Assembly: GCF_002272825.1 (NCBI RefSeq)
Contig: NZ_MLAM01000004.1
Span: forward strand, 88,488 to 152,487
DNA: 64,000 bases
Direction of reading: 5' to 3'
Origin: Helicobacter sp. 11S02596-1
GTDB taxonomy: Bacteria; Campylobacterota; Campylobacteria; Campylobacterales; Helicobacteraceae
Shown here: positions 9,224 to 17,572 of the stretch, in pieces
How positions within the stretch are numbered: position 1 is the stretch's first letter
How the letters are laid out: every line of letters begins with the position of its first letter
Program-made: the position numbers and the translations under genes
Notes under the pieces: generated by a model
What the model was told of the DNA's origin: nothing
What the model saw: the letters and a program-made list of their open reading frames with translations, nothing else
The model's database searches: none

Positions 9224-10012
9224 ATGCGAATCGATCTACACAATCACACCTTTTTATGCAACCACGCCACAGGTTCGATTGGTGCCTACATAGAAAAAGC
9301 CATCGAACTTGGCATTGACATTTATGGTTTCTCCTGCCACGCCCCGATGGATTTTGACCCAAAATACCGGATGGGTTTAGCAGACTTGGGAAAATATTGT
9401 GAAATGATCACTTGTGCAAAAGAAAAATACAAAGATAAAATCGAGATTCTCTTAGGGCTTGAAGTCGATTTTATCAATGGCAAAAGAGATTTGATCGAAG
9501 CAAGCGTTTTAGAATGCCCAAGCGATTATCTGATTGGTTCGGTCCATTTCCTCGATGATTGGGGTTTTGATAACCCCGAATTTATGGGCGAATATGCCAA
9601 AAGAGACTTAGAGGCTTGCTGGATAAATTACCTCAACGCCATCGAAGAAATGGCTAAAAGCAAGCTTTTTCAAATCGTAGGGCATTTGGATTTGCTAAAA
9701 GTTTTTGGCCACAAGCCCACCAAAACCATCTCGCCCCATCTCCAAAAAACACTCCAAGCTATCAAGGACGCTCAAATGGTGCTTGAGATCAATGCAGCGG
9801 GCTTGAGAAAACCCATCAAGGAGCAATACCCTAGTCTTGAGATTTTAAAATACGCCAAAAAAATCGGTATCCCCATCACATTTGGTAGCGACGCTCACGA
9901 CGTTTCTCACGTCGGTTTTGGGTATGAAGATTGCGCCAAAATCGCTAAAATTGCCGGTTATAATGAAGCGATATTTTTTAGGAATAAAATACCTCATCGG
10001 ACATCTTTCTAA
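9224..10012 (+). CDS. hisJ: PHP-family histidinol-phosphatase (HisJ/HisK type)
   Basis: 262 residues. PHP-domain metal-dependent phosphatase with the metal motif DLHNHTFLC at the start, FSCHAPMDF, GLEVDFI, SVHFLDDWGFD and the late GSDAHDVSHVG. This pattern is that of the HisJ/HisK branch that dephosphorylates L-histidinol phosphate. A hisC gene is in the same window, so histidine synthesis is plausible, though the two are not in one operon. Related PHP enzymes act on other phosphoesters, so the substrate is inferred. Starts 2 nt after the nadD-rsfS stop; last gene before a 179-bp gap leading to nuoA. Confidence 0.82.
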   Translation: MRIDLHNHTFLCNHATGSIGAYIEKAIELGIDIYGFSCHAPMDFDPKYRMGLADLGKYCEMITCAKEKYKDKIEILLGLEVDFINGKRDLIEASVLECPSDYLIGSVHFLDDWGFDNPEFMGEYAKRDLEACWINYLNAIEEMAKSKLFQIVGHLDLLKVFGHKPTKTISPHLQKTLQAIKDAQMVLEINAAGLRKPIKEQYPSLEILKYAKKIGIPITFGSDAHDVSHVGFGYEDCAKIAKIAGYNEAIFFRNKIPHRTSF

Positions 10013-10191
10013 AGTCGCCGAGATTTCGCAAACTGGCATTAAAGTTAAATATTTTAAATAACTTTGTAATGTTTAGAATGGTAACAAAATTCACTTTTTC
10101 TAAGGCATACGTTTTTTTTTGACTACTTTTAACCATTTTAAGAATACAATTAAACCAACGAATTACACTTATCAACTTATAGGAATAAACA

Positions 10192-10581
10192 ATGAGCGAC
10201 CCAATGTTAGAACACCCTTATTTTGGTGTCTTTATACTCTTTATCTTTACTTTCCTAGCATTCAATACCACATTAAGAATCCAACGTTTTATCAGCCGAA
10301 AACTTGCCATCAAAAGAAATGAAAAACTCAAACTTGCCGCTTATGAATGCGGGCCACTTCCTATCAAACAACCCAATAGGATTTCTCATCATTTCTATAT
10401 CATCGCAATGCTTTTTATTTTGTTTGATGTCGAAGTGATTTTTATGTTCCCTTGGGCGGTGGATTTCAAGAGACTCGGTGTTTTTGGCTTTGTAGAGATG
10501 TTAAGTTTCATCGCATTTTTGACCATCGGTTTTATCTATGCTTGGAAACGAGGAGCCCTATCATGGCACAACATCAAGTAA
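10192..10581 (+). CDS. nuoA: NADH-quinone oxidoreductase subunit A
   Basis: 129 residues, three membrane helices. Shows the conserved [10 protein letters not shown] segment of the TMH1-2 loop and the [11 protein letters not shown] motif. First gene of the complex I operon; AGGAATAAACA precedes the ATG. The 179 bp upstream are AT-rich and hold no gene, so the operon promoter is probably there. Confidence 0.97.
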   Translation: MSDPMLEHPYFGVFILFIFTFLAFNTTLRIQRFISRKLAIKRNEKLKLAAYECGPLPIKQPNRISHHFYIIAMLFILFDVEVIFMFPWAVDFKRLGVFGFVEMLSFIAFLTIGFIYAWKRGALSWHNIK

Positions 10582-11072
10582 ATTATCTCAAAAACTCTGG
10601 CTTACCCATCGCCCTTACCACTATTGACAATCTCCTCAACTGGGGGAGAAGCAATTCTTTATGGCCACTGACCTATGGGCTGGCTTGCTGTGCGATTGAG
10701 ATGATGGCAACGGGGGGGTCGCGATTTGACTTTGATCGCTTTGGGACGATATTCCGTGCTTCTCCTAGGCAATCAGATGTGATGATTATCGCTGGGACCG
10801 TAACAAAAAAACACGCCGAATTTACTCGCAGACTTTATGATCAAATGCCCGAACCCAAATGGGTGATTTCGATGGGGAGCTGTGCAAATACAGGCGGGAT
10901 GTTTAACACCTATGCCACCGTGCAAGGTGTCGATAGGATTATCCCCGTTGATATTTATTTGCCTGGTTGCGCCCCACGCCCTGAAACACTCCAATACGCC
11001 CTGATGGTGTTGCAAAAAAAGATCCGCAAGCAAAAAGCTTTTAACAAAACACCTCCCAAGCGTCTCATATAA
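10563..11072 (+). CDS. nuoB: NADH-quinone oxidoreductase subunit B
   Basis: 169 residues. Carries the ligands of cluster N2, the last Fe-S centre before quinone: the CC pair in [11 protein letters not shown], the Cys in [10 protein letters not shown] and the Cys in LPGCAPRPE. The start is the ATG at 10563 with AGGAG seven bases upstream; it overlaps the nuoA end by 19 nt, though the frame is open further upstream. Confidence 0.97.
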   Translation: MAQHQVNYLKNSGLPIALTTIDNLLNWGRSNSLWPLTYGLACCAIEMMATGGSRFDFDRFGTIFRASPRQSDVMIIAGTVTKKHAEFTRRLYDQMPEPKWVISMGSCANTGGMFNTYATVQGVDRIIPVDIYLPGCAPRPETLQYALMVLQKKIRKQKAFNKTPPKRLI

Positions 11073-11082
11073 AGGATGATAG

Positions 11083-11913
11083 ATGGTAAGACAACAAAAA
11101 ACAAGCTTGGATATCCAAAAAAAAGTCTATCACACCGACAAATTTTACCAACCCGCACAAACCAAAAAACTAGCGATTTTTGGCACAGCCTATGAGGTCA
11201 TTTATAATCATCTATCTTATGAACACAAAATCTCGCAAGCCTATATTGAGCTAGCTACAGGGGTGTTTTGGATTGACAAATCCGATTTAGTTCCCATCAT
11301 CAAAAAACTCAAATCACTAGGCTATGAGACCCTTAGCGAAATGAGTGCGATCGATATGCTAGCGATACATAATCGCTTTGAGATGTTTTACCAGCTCCAC
11401 TCCCATTGGGAAAATAACGCCGACAAAAGGCGTATCCGTCTCAAATGTTTTTTATCTCCCAATGAGACAATTGATTCAGTAAGCGAGCTATTTCGATGTG
11501 CGCTCTGGAGCGAGAGAGAAGCGTATGATATGTTTGGGATTATTTTTGAAAATCACCCCCATCTCAATCGTATTTTAATGCCCCAAGACTGGGTAGGACA
11601 CCCACTTCTAAAATCCTACCCCCTCAAAGGTGATGAAAGTGCGTCGTGGTATGAGGTGGATAAGATTTTTGGCAAAGAATACCGCAATATCATCGGACCA
11701 GAGCAACGAGATAGCGCACGAATCGATGAAAAAGACACATTCAATTTTGCCAGAATTGGCTATGAGCAAGAAAAAGGCACGCCCATTAGTGCTAACTCAA
11801 ACTATCTTGAAAATCCCCAGCCTAGCCAATCTGATTCGCCCAAATCAGACAAAGCTCTCTTTGTAAAAAATCTCCATCCCAAAAACCCTAAATTACTAAA
11901 AGAGAGGCGTTAA
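11083..11913 (+). CDS. nuoC: NADH-quinone oxidoreductase subunit C
   Basis: 276 residues. The 30-kDa complex I subunit domain is in the middle, with the signature [25 protein letters not shown] followed by [12 protein letters not shown]. It docks on NuoD in the peripheral arm. The C-terminal about 50 residues are polar, Asn/Pro/Ser-rich and poorly conserved. AAAGGATGATAG lies before the ATG; the gap to nuoB is 10 nt and to nuoD 1 nt. Confidence 0.96.
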   Translation: MVRQQKTSLDIQKKVYHTDKFYQPAQTKKLAIFGTAYEVIYNHLSYEHKISQAYIELATGVFWIDKSDLVPIIKKLKSLGYETLSEMSAIDMLAIHNRFEMFYQLHSHWENNADKRRIRLKCFLSPNETIDSVSELFRCALWSEREAYDMFGIIFENHPHLNRILMPQDWVGHPLLKSYPLKGDESASWYEVDKIFGKEYRNIIGPEQRDSARIDEKDTFNFARIGYEQEKGTPISANSNYLENPQPSQSDSPKSDKALFVKNLHPKNPKLLKERR

Positions 11914-11914
11914 G

Positions 11915-13144
11915 ATGGCACAAACCTACACCCGATTAAAGCCCCAATTTGAAAACATCATTTTTGAGCAAGACAATGACAAAATGATTGTAAATTTCGG
12001 TCCCCAGCACCCATCTTCACACGGCCAACTCCGATTGATTCTCGAACTTGATGGCGAAAAAATCATCAAAGCTACGCCCGATATTGGCTATTTGCACCGG
12101 GGTATTGAAAAGCTAGCAGAAAATATGATTTATAATGAATTTATGCCTACAACTGACAGGCTCGATTATACCGCTGCGACAAGCAATAACTACGCATTTG
12201 CCCACGCTGTTGAGATGCTTTTGGGTATTGAGATACCCCGTCGTGCTCAAGTCATCCGCACAATGCTTTTAGAACTCAATCGTATCATTTCGCATATTTT
12301 TTTCATCGGGGTTCACGGAATGGATGTTGGGGCGCTCTCGATGTTTTTGTATTGTTTTAAAACACGTGAATACGCCTTGGATTTGATGGAAGATTATTGC
12401 GGGGCAAGACTCACGCACAATGCCGTGCGTATCGGGGGAGTGCCACTAGATTTGCCCCCAAATTGGTGTGATCATCTTGAAAAATTCATCCAAGAAACCT
12501 ACGAAACGATTGCCCTCATTGAGGGGTTGCTTGATAACAATCGTATCTGGAAAGCCCGCCTTGAAAATGTCGGGACCATTTCTCCTGCAATGGCAAAAAG
12601 CTGGGGAATGAGCGGGATAATGCTACGGGCAACAGGGATTTGTTATGATATCCGCAAAGAAGAGCCTTACGAGCTTTATGGCGAACTTGATTTTGATGTG
12701 CCTATCACAGATAGTGGGGATTGCTATGGCAGATACCGCCTATATATGGAAGAAATCCGAGAATCCATCAAGATTTTAAAACAACTCATCAAAATCTACC
12801 CAGAAACTGACACCATCTTGATGGCAAAAGCCCCTGACTATATTTCTTCGCCAAAAGAAGATATTATGACGCAAAACTATGCGTTAATGCAACATTTTGT
12901 CTTGGTTACTCAAGGGATGAGACCCCCCAAAGGCGAAGTCTATGCCCCCACAGAATCCCCCAAGGGTGAATTAGGATTTTTTATCCATTCAGAGGGCAAT
13001 CCCTACCCCCATCGTGTCAAAATCAAAGCACCAAGCTTTTTTCATATCGGCGCACTCCAAGACCTCCTTATCGGGCATTATCTTGCCGATGCCGTTACGA
13101 TCATCGGCTCTTCTAACGCCGTTTTTGGGGAGGTGGATAGATGA
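11915..13144 (+). CDS. nuoD: NADH-quinone oxidoreductase subunit D
   Basis: 409 residues, normal length. The 49-kDa subunit that forms the quinone pocket with NuoB. Key motifs: [15 protein letters not shown] (quinone-site histidine), [12 protein letters not shown], and a C-terminal VFGEVDR where most relatives have VMGEVDR. Overlaps the next gene by 4 nt (ATGA). Confidence 0.97.
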   Translation: MAQTYTRLKPQFENIIFEQDNDKMIVNFGPQHPSSHGQLRLILELDGEKIIKATPDIGYLHRGIEKLAENMIYNEFMPTTDRLDYTAATSNNYAFAHAVEMLLGIEIPRRAQVIRTMLLELNRIISHIFFIGVHGMDVGALSMFLYCFKTREYALDLMEDYCGARLTHNAVRIGGVPLDLPPNWCDHLEKFIQETYETIALIEGLLDNNRIWKARLENVGTISPAMAKSWGMSGIMLRATGICYDIRKEEPYELYGELDFDVPITDSGDCYGRYRLYMEEIRESIKILKQLIKIYPETDTILMAKAPDYISSPKEDIMTQNYALMQHFVLVTQGMRPPKGEVYAPTESPKGELGFFIHSEGNPYPHRVKIKAPSFFHIGALQDLLIGHYLADAVTIIGSSNAVFGEVDR

Positions 13145-13371
13145 AACGATTTGATCTCAGACATCTCAAAAACGATTTTATCACCCGTTTGGGAGAACTT
13201 ATCGATTCAGAACTCCAAAATGGCGAGGTGGGGATATTTATCTTTGAAGTCGGCGATTTCTCCAATGTCCCCAAAAGTGCTACATTTATCAAAGAACGCG
13301 GGGATGAGCTGTTAAATTCTATCCGTTTCAATCAAGTCGATTGGACACTTGTGGTGAAAAAAAGGAATTGA
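13141..13371 (+). CDS. Small NuoE-replacement protein of Helicobacter-type complex I
   Basis: 76 residues, in the position of nuoE but unrelated to the usual 2Fe-2S thioredoxin-like NuoE. There is no cysteine at all, so it cannot carry cluster N1a. It matches the small protein encoded at this place in H. pylori (HP1264), with the pattern [15 protein letters not shown] and [16 protein letters not shown]. Its role is not established; it may hold the electron-input protein on NuoG. Coupled to nuoD by a 4-nt overlap. Confidence 0.88.
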   Translation: MKRFDLRHLKNDFITRLGELIDSELQNGEVGIFIFEVGDFSNVPKSATFIKERGDELLNSIRFNQVDWTLVVKKRN

Positions 13372-13373
13372 AT

Positions 13374-15299
13374 ATGCTAAGCTTCACGCCCTATGCCATA
13401 CCAAAAAAAGATTTTCCAAATCGCCTTGAAAACGATAATATCAAGGCATTTGTCGGCTGGGATGGGGCGGTGATTTTTGATGAAAACACCGATATTTTAG
13501 ATATGCTCAAAAATTACGCCTTTCAATACCAATGCTACGCCCAAGCCTGCGGGCGTTGCACGCCGGGCAAATACGGCGGGAGGGTGCTTTATGAACTCCT
13601 TAGCAAGATCCAAATCCAGCCAGAAGCTGATGATATATTGCGTTTAGAAGAAGCGTGCCATCTGATGGTAGCAACGAGCAAATGCGAGATTGGCAAGACA
13701 ACGCCAAAACCGATTTTACAGATGTTAGAAACCAAAAAAGAAATTTTCCTCCAGAATAAACAAGAAAACCCCGCAAAACCCCAGCGCTACATCGCCAAAA
13801 TCACCGCTCCTTGCACCGATGCTTGCCCATCACACGTGAATATCCCCGCTTACATCGAGGGGGTGCGGGATATGCTGTTTGCAGACTCCTTGAGTGCGAC
13901 AAGAAGTTCGATGCCCTTAGCCCAAGTCTGTGGCAGGGTATGCCCCCACCCTTGCGAGAGCGCTTGTCGGCGTTTGGTGCTTGATGAGCCTATCAGTATT
14001 ATGGAGCTCAAGCGTGTCGGTGCAGACTATGAATACGATATGCACCTACCTTACCAACACCCAACATCGCCTAAAAAAGCGGATTTGGAGGCAAAAGTTG
14101 CTATCATTGGGGCAGGTCCAGCAGGGCTAAGTGCGGCGTATTACCTCGCACTAGAAGGGATCTATGCGGATGTATATGAAGCCCTGCCCGTGCTAGGCGG
14201 GGAAGTAGCTGTGGGCGTGCCTGATTATCGGATGCCTATTTCTCATTACAACCACGATATTGATATGCTAAAAAAAATGGGTGTGCGATTTTATACCTCT
14301 AGCCCGATGGATACAGCCTCGATGGAAGCCCTCGAGCATTCCCATCAAGCCATCATTTTAGCCACAGGAGCAAGGATCTCAAAAATGCTCGGCATTGCTA
14401 GCGAAAACCCCCATCTTGGTGGTTATATCCCAGCGATAAAATTTATGGACGCTGTCAATCTCGCACAAAAATTTCATATCGGCACGCTCCCAAATATCAC
14501 GGGCAAAAATGTCGTGTGTGTAGGCGGGGGATTTACCTCGATGGATGTCGTGAGATGTGCGGTGAGACTGGGGGCAAAGTCCGTAACAATGCTGTATCGA
14601 CGTGATGAAAATATCATCATCAAAAACACCTCCAAAGAAGAATATCACGAAAGCGTAGAAGAGGGTGTCCGATTTGAATTTCTCTGTGCAGTCGAATCCA
14701 TAGAATCCCAAGATAACCAAATCACTGCGGTCAAAATCGCCAAATTTGAACTCAAAAAAACGCCTGATTCGCCCAAAGGCGAACTCATCAAAATCGATCA
14801 ACCCCCTATCACGCTCCCTTGTGATATCCTTATCCCCGCAGTTTCACAAATCCCTGATTTTTCTTATCTCCCCGAACAATGGGAAATCCAAACCACCAAA
14901 TGGGGCACGCTCCAAACCGACCTTGGCACGTTTCAAACCAGCAAAAAAGGCGTATTTGGTTGCGGGGATTGCGTGAGCGGACCGCTTACGATTGTCAATG
15001 CTGTAGGGCAAGGCAAACGAGTAGCGAGTGTCGTGAAACGCTACATCGCAAACAGGGAAGTTAGCCTAAGTGATGAAGAAAAAATGGAAGATTATCTCCA
15101 TAAAATCGGGGTATTCAACAAGGACGAATCCGTTTCTGGCTGGATAAAAGGCGTGCCAAGAGCACATAGTCAAATCACCCCAGCTGAGCAAAGAAAACAC
15201 AGCTTCCTAGAAGTCAATCAAGGGCTTTTAAGACAAGATGCCTTAGAAGAAGCCCAACGATGTATGCGATGTTATTACATCGCAATGGCGGTGGTGTGA
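13374..15299 (+). CDS. NuoF-like Fe-S tail fused to GltD-type NAD(P)H/FAD oxidoreductase
   Basis: 641 residues, occupying the nuoF place. Residues about 50-110 resemble only the N3-cluster part of NuoF: CGRCTPGKYGG and SKCEIGK. The third N3 cysteine is Gly65, and the NADH/FMN-binding part of NuoF is missing. Residues about 135-640 match the GltD/dihydropyrimidine-dehydrogenase family: an N-terminal double 4Fe-4S cysteine set (CTDACPSHVNIP and CGRVCPHPCESACRR), an FAD motif (VAIIGAGPAGLSAA), an NADPH-type motif (VVCVGGGFTSMDVVRCA...LYRR) and a closing FAD motif (GVFGCGDCVSGP). It probably feeds electrons from NADPH to the NuoG clusters. ATG at 13374 with AAGGA upstream. Confidence 0.85.
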   Translation: MLSFTPYAIPKKDFPNRLENDNIKAFVGWDGAVIFDENTDILDMLKNYAFQYQCYAQACGRCTPGKYGGRVLYELLSKIQIQPEADDILRLEEACHLMVATSKCEIGKTTPKPILQMLETKKEIFLQNKQENPAKPQRYIAKITAPCTDACPSHVNIPAYIEGVRDMLFADSLSATRSSMPLAQVCGRVCPHPCESACRRLVLDEPISIMELKRVGADYEYDMHLPYQHPTSPKKADLEAKVAIIGAGPAGLSAAYYLALEGIYADVYEALPVLGGEVAVGVPDYRMPISHYNHDIDMLKKMGVRFYTSSPMDTASMEALEHSHQAIILATGARISKMLGIASENPHLGGYIPAIKFMDAVNLAQKFHIGTLPNITGKNVVCVGGGFTSMDVVRCAVRLGAKSVTMLYRRDENIIIKNTSKEEYHESVEEGVRFEFLCAVESIESQDNQITAVKIAKFELKKTPDSPKGELIKIDQPPITLPCDILIPAVSQIPDFSYLPEQWEIQTTKWGTLQTDLGTFQTSKKGVFGCGDCVSGPLTIVNAVGQGKRVASVVKRYIANREVSLSDEEKMEDYLHKIGVFNKDESVSGWIKGVPRAHSQITPAEQRKHSFLEVNQGLLRQDALEEAQRCMRCYYIAMAVV

Positions 15300-17572
15300 T
15301 GGAAATTATTATCAATGATAAAAAATTCGCTTTCAAGCCAAATGAAAGTATCTTGGATGTCGCTAGAAGAAATGATATCTATATCCCTACCCTCTGCCAT
15401 CTCCCCAAACTCGCTCCTGTGGGGGCTTGTCGGATGTGTATCGTGGAGGAAGCAAACGGCAATATCATCGCTTCTTGCAAAAGCCCTGCCATAGAGGGTG
15501 CGAGGATTTACACGCATACAAAGAGGCTCGAACGCCACCGCCAAGAGATTATGAAATTTCTATGTATCAATCACCCGTTAGAATGTGGCGTATGCGATAA
15601 AAGCGGGGAATGCGAACTCCAAAACAAAGTCCTTGAAACCAAAATCCCTTTTCAAACATTTAGTGCCAAACAAAAACAAGATGATTTTTTATTATTCAAA
15701 AATAAAATCTATGATGAAAGTCTCTGCATTATGTGCGAACGCTGTGCGCGGGCTTGCAATCAAATCGTGGGGAACAATTATCTACGTGTCATCACGGGGG
15801 GATATGCCTCAAAAATCGGCTTAAATGAGCAAAATCATTGCGAAGACTGCGATGAATGCGTGAGCGTATGCCCAACCGGGGCGATGATCTCACAAAGATT
15901 CCAATACAACTCCAATGCGTGGGAGTTAGAAAAAATGCCAAGTTCTTGCACCCATTGTGCGCTGGGGTGTTATATCGTTTATGAAGTCAAAAACACCAAC
16001 CAAACCACCCATATATCAAAAAACAAAAAAATCTATAGGAGTAGCACACAAATGGAATTTGCCCAACTCTGCCATTCCGGCAGGCATCATTTTATCAATG
16101 CTCCCATCTTGCAAAAAGACGATTCCGCCCTCCAAAATGCCATAACAGCCTTTGAAAATGCAAGTGCGATTCGTATGGGTAATCAAACCACCAACGAAGA
16201 GGCCTTGATCCTCACTCGCCTAAAAGATAAACTAGGCGTGAAACTTTATTGTGAGGATGCAAGGGTTTATAAAGATTTTATTCATAGGCTAAAATCCACA
16301 TCCAACGCCCCCATCTATGCGATAAAAGACGTTCTGAAAAATGCGGATTTGTGTATGAGTATGGCGAGTTTTATTTTTGATGAAATGCCTGTGCTAAAAA
16401 GCCAAATAGCACGGGCTATCACCACGCAAAAAATCCCATATGTCTGCTTGCACCCCATCCCTGATGAGCGCCTCAAAAAACACCAATATATCCAATATGA
16501 AGTCGGCACAGAACTCGGTGTCATCGCTTTGATGTTGGCAAAATTTCTCAAAAATAGCACACCTGAAAACGAAGTGGCTGATTTTATCGCAAACCTCGAT
16601 ATTGGCTATCTGAGTTCTGAATCCAACGTGGGTGAAGAAGAAATCGAAAACCTCGCTACATTGCTAGAAACATCGCAAAATCCTGTTTTGTTTATCGGGC
16701 ACGAACTTTTCTACCACCCACGTGCTACTGAGATCGCCTATATGCTCGGGCTTATCGAGAAACACACCCGTTTAAAAATCATCGTCCTCTCCCCTGCGGG
16801 CAATGTCGTGGGGATTTCGCTGATCTGCTCACTTGATAGCGATGATGGCGAAAATAAAAATGTCATTGGCTACCGCAGTGATGGGGAATTTTGCCTCAAT
16901 CCAGTTCTTGAAAATATCAGTTATGATGAAAATCCCGATTTTGCACCCAAAAGCGATTGTGCCATCCCTGCCCTCACCCAGCTAGAAGCGACCTTTGTAA
17001 GCACGGATTATCATTTATTCCCCCTTGCTCCCGCATTGCCTTATGAGGGCTATGATATTTGCGATATTGCCCAGCATTTTGGATTCAAAGAAAGCTTTCT
17101 GGTAGAGCTCACGCACCAACTCCCCAAAGAAAAGGGCTTCCAGAATATCGCTTATGATGATTTGCAAAATCAAATTGATAAAAATGGCGAGGAGATTCGG
17201 GGATACCCGCTGGTTTTAAAGCCATTTGACACGCTTAAACCCAGCACTTTAGAGCCGATTGATTTTTTGCCTGAAACCAACGGGTCGATTTGCTACACCC
17301 CGCAACATTCGGGGAATTTTTTGGGATTTCTTTCGCCGAAGATTTTAGGCTCCAAGCAATTTGGTATCACCAATAAAATCGCTTCAAACCAAAAGGTTTC
17401 TTTTAATATCGCCGGCAAAGAATTTCGATGTGAATTTGTCGAAAAAGACTATCTCAAAGGGATGATTGCGATTTTTGAAAGCTCAAAATACCCTATTTCA
17501 AGCCAAAAATACCCGTATGCAAAAATCACCATCAAGCAATGGAATGAAGATGATAAAGATAACCATAGATAA
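15299..17572 (+). CDS. nuoG: NADH-quinone oxidoreductase subunit G, first copy
   Basis: 757 residues. N-terminal 2Fe-2S ferredoxin domain (Cys33, Cys44, Cys47, Cys60), then the His/Cys cluster region NHPLECGVCDKSGECELQ, then two ferredoxin-type sets (CIMCERCARAC and CEDCDECVSVCP), then the CTHCALGC set with a later CHSGRH (N7-type). The rest is a molybdopterin-oxidoreductase-like fold without cofactor, ending in a domain that carries no obvious active site. Start is the ATG at 15299, overlapping the previous stop (TGATG). A second, different NuoG follows directly. H. pylori has only one. Confidence 0.93.
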   Translation: MEIIINDKKFAFKPNESILDVARRNDIYIPTLCHLPKLAPVGACRMCIVEEANGNIIASCKSPAIEGARIYTHTKRLERHRQEIMKFLCINHPLECGVCDKSGECELQNKVLETKIPFQTFSAKQKQDDFLLFKNKIYDESLCIMCERCARACNQIVGNNYLRVITGGYASKIGLNEQNHCEDCDECVSVCPTGAMISQRFQYNSNAWELEKMPSSCTHCALGCYIVYEVKNTNQTTHISKNKKIYRSSTQMEFAQLCHSGRHHFINAPILQKDDSALQNAITAFENASAIRMGNQTTNEEALILTRLKDKLGVKLYCEDARVYKDFIHRLKSTSNAPIYAIKDVLKNADLCMSMASFIFDEMPVLKSQIARAITTQKIPYVCLHPIPDERLKKHQYIQYEVGTELGVIALMLAKFLKNSTPENEVADFIANLDIGYLSSESNVGEEEIENLATLLETSQNPVLFIGHELFYHPRATEIAYMLGLIEKHTRLKIIVLSPAGNVVGISLICSLDSDDGENKNVIGYRSDGEFCLNPVLENISYDENPDFAPKSDCAIPALTQLEATFVSTDYHLFPLAPALPYEGYDICDIAQHFGFKESFLVELTHQLPKEKGFQNIAYDDLQNQIDKNGEEIRGYPLVLKPFDTLKPSTLEPIDFLPETNGSICYTPQHSGNFLGFLSPKILGSKQFGITNKIASNQKVSFNIAGKEFRCEFVEKDYLKGMIAIFESSKYPISSQKYPYAKITIKQWNEDDKDNHR

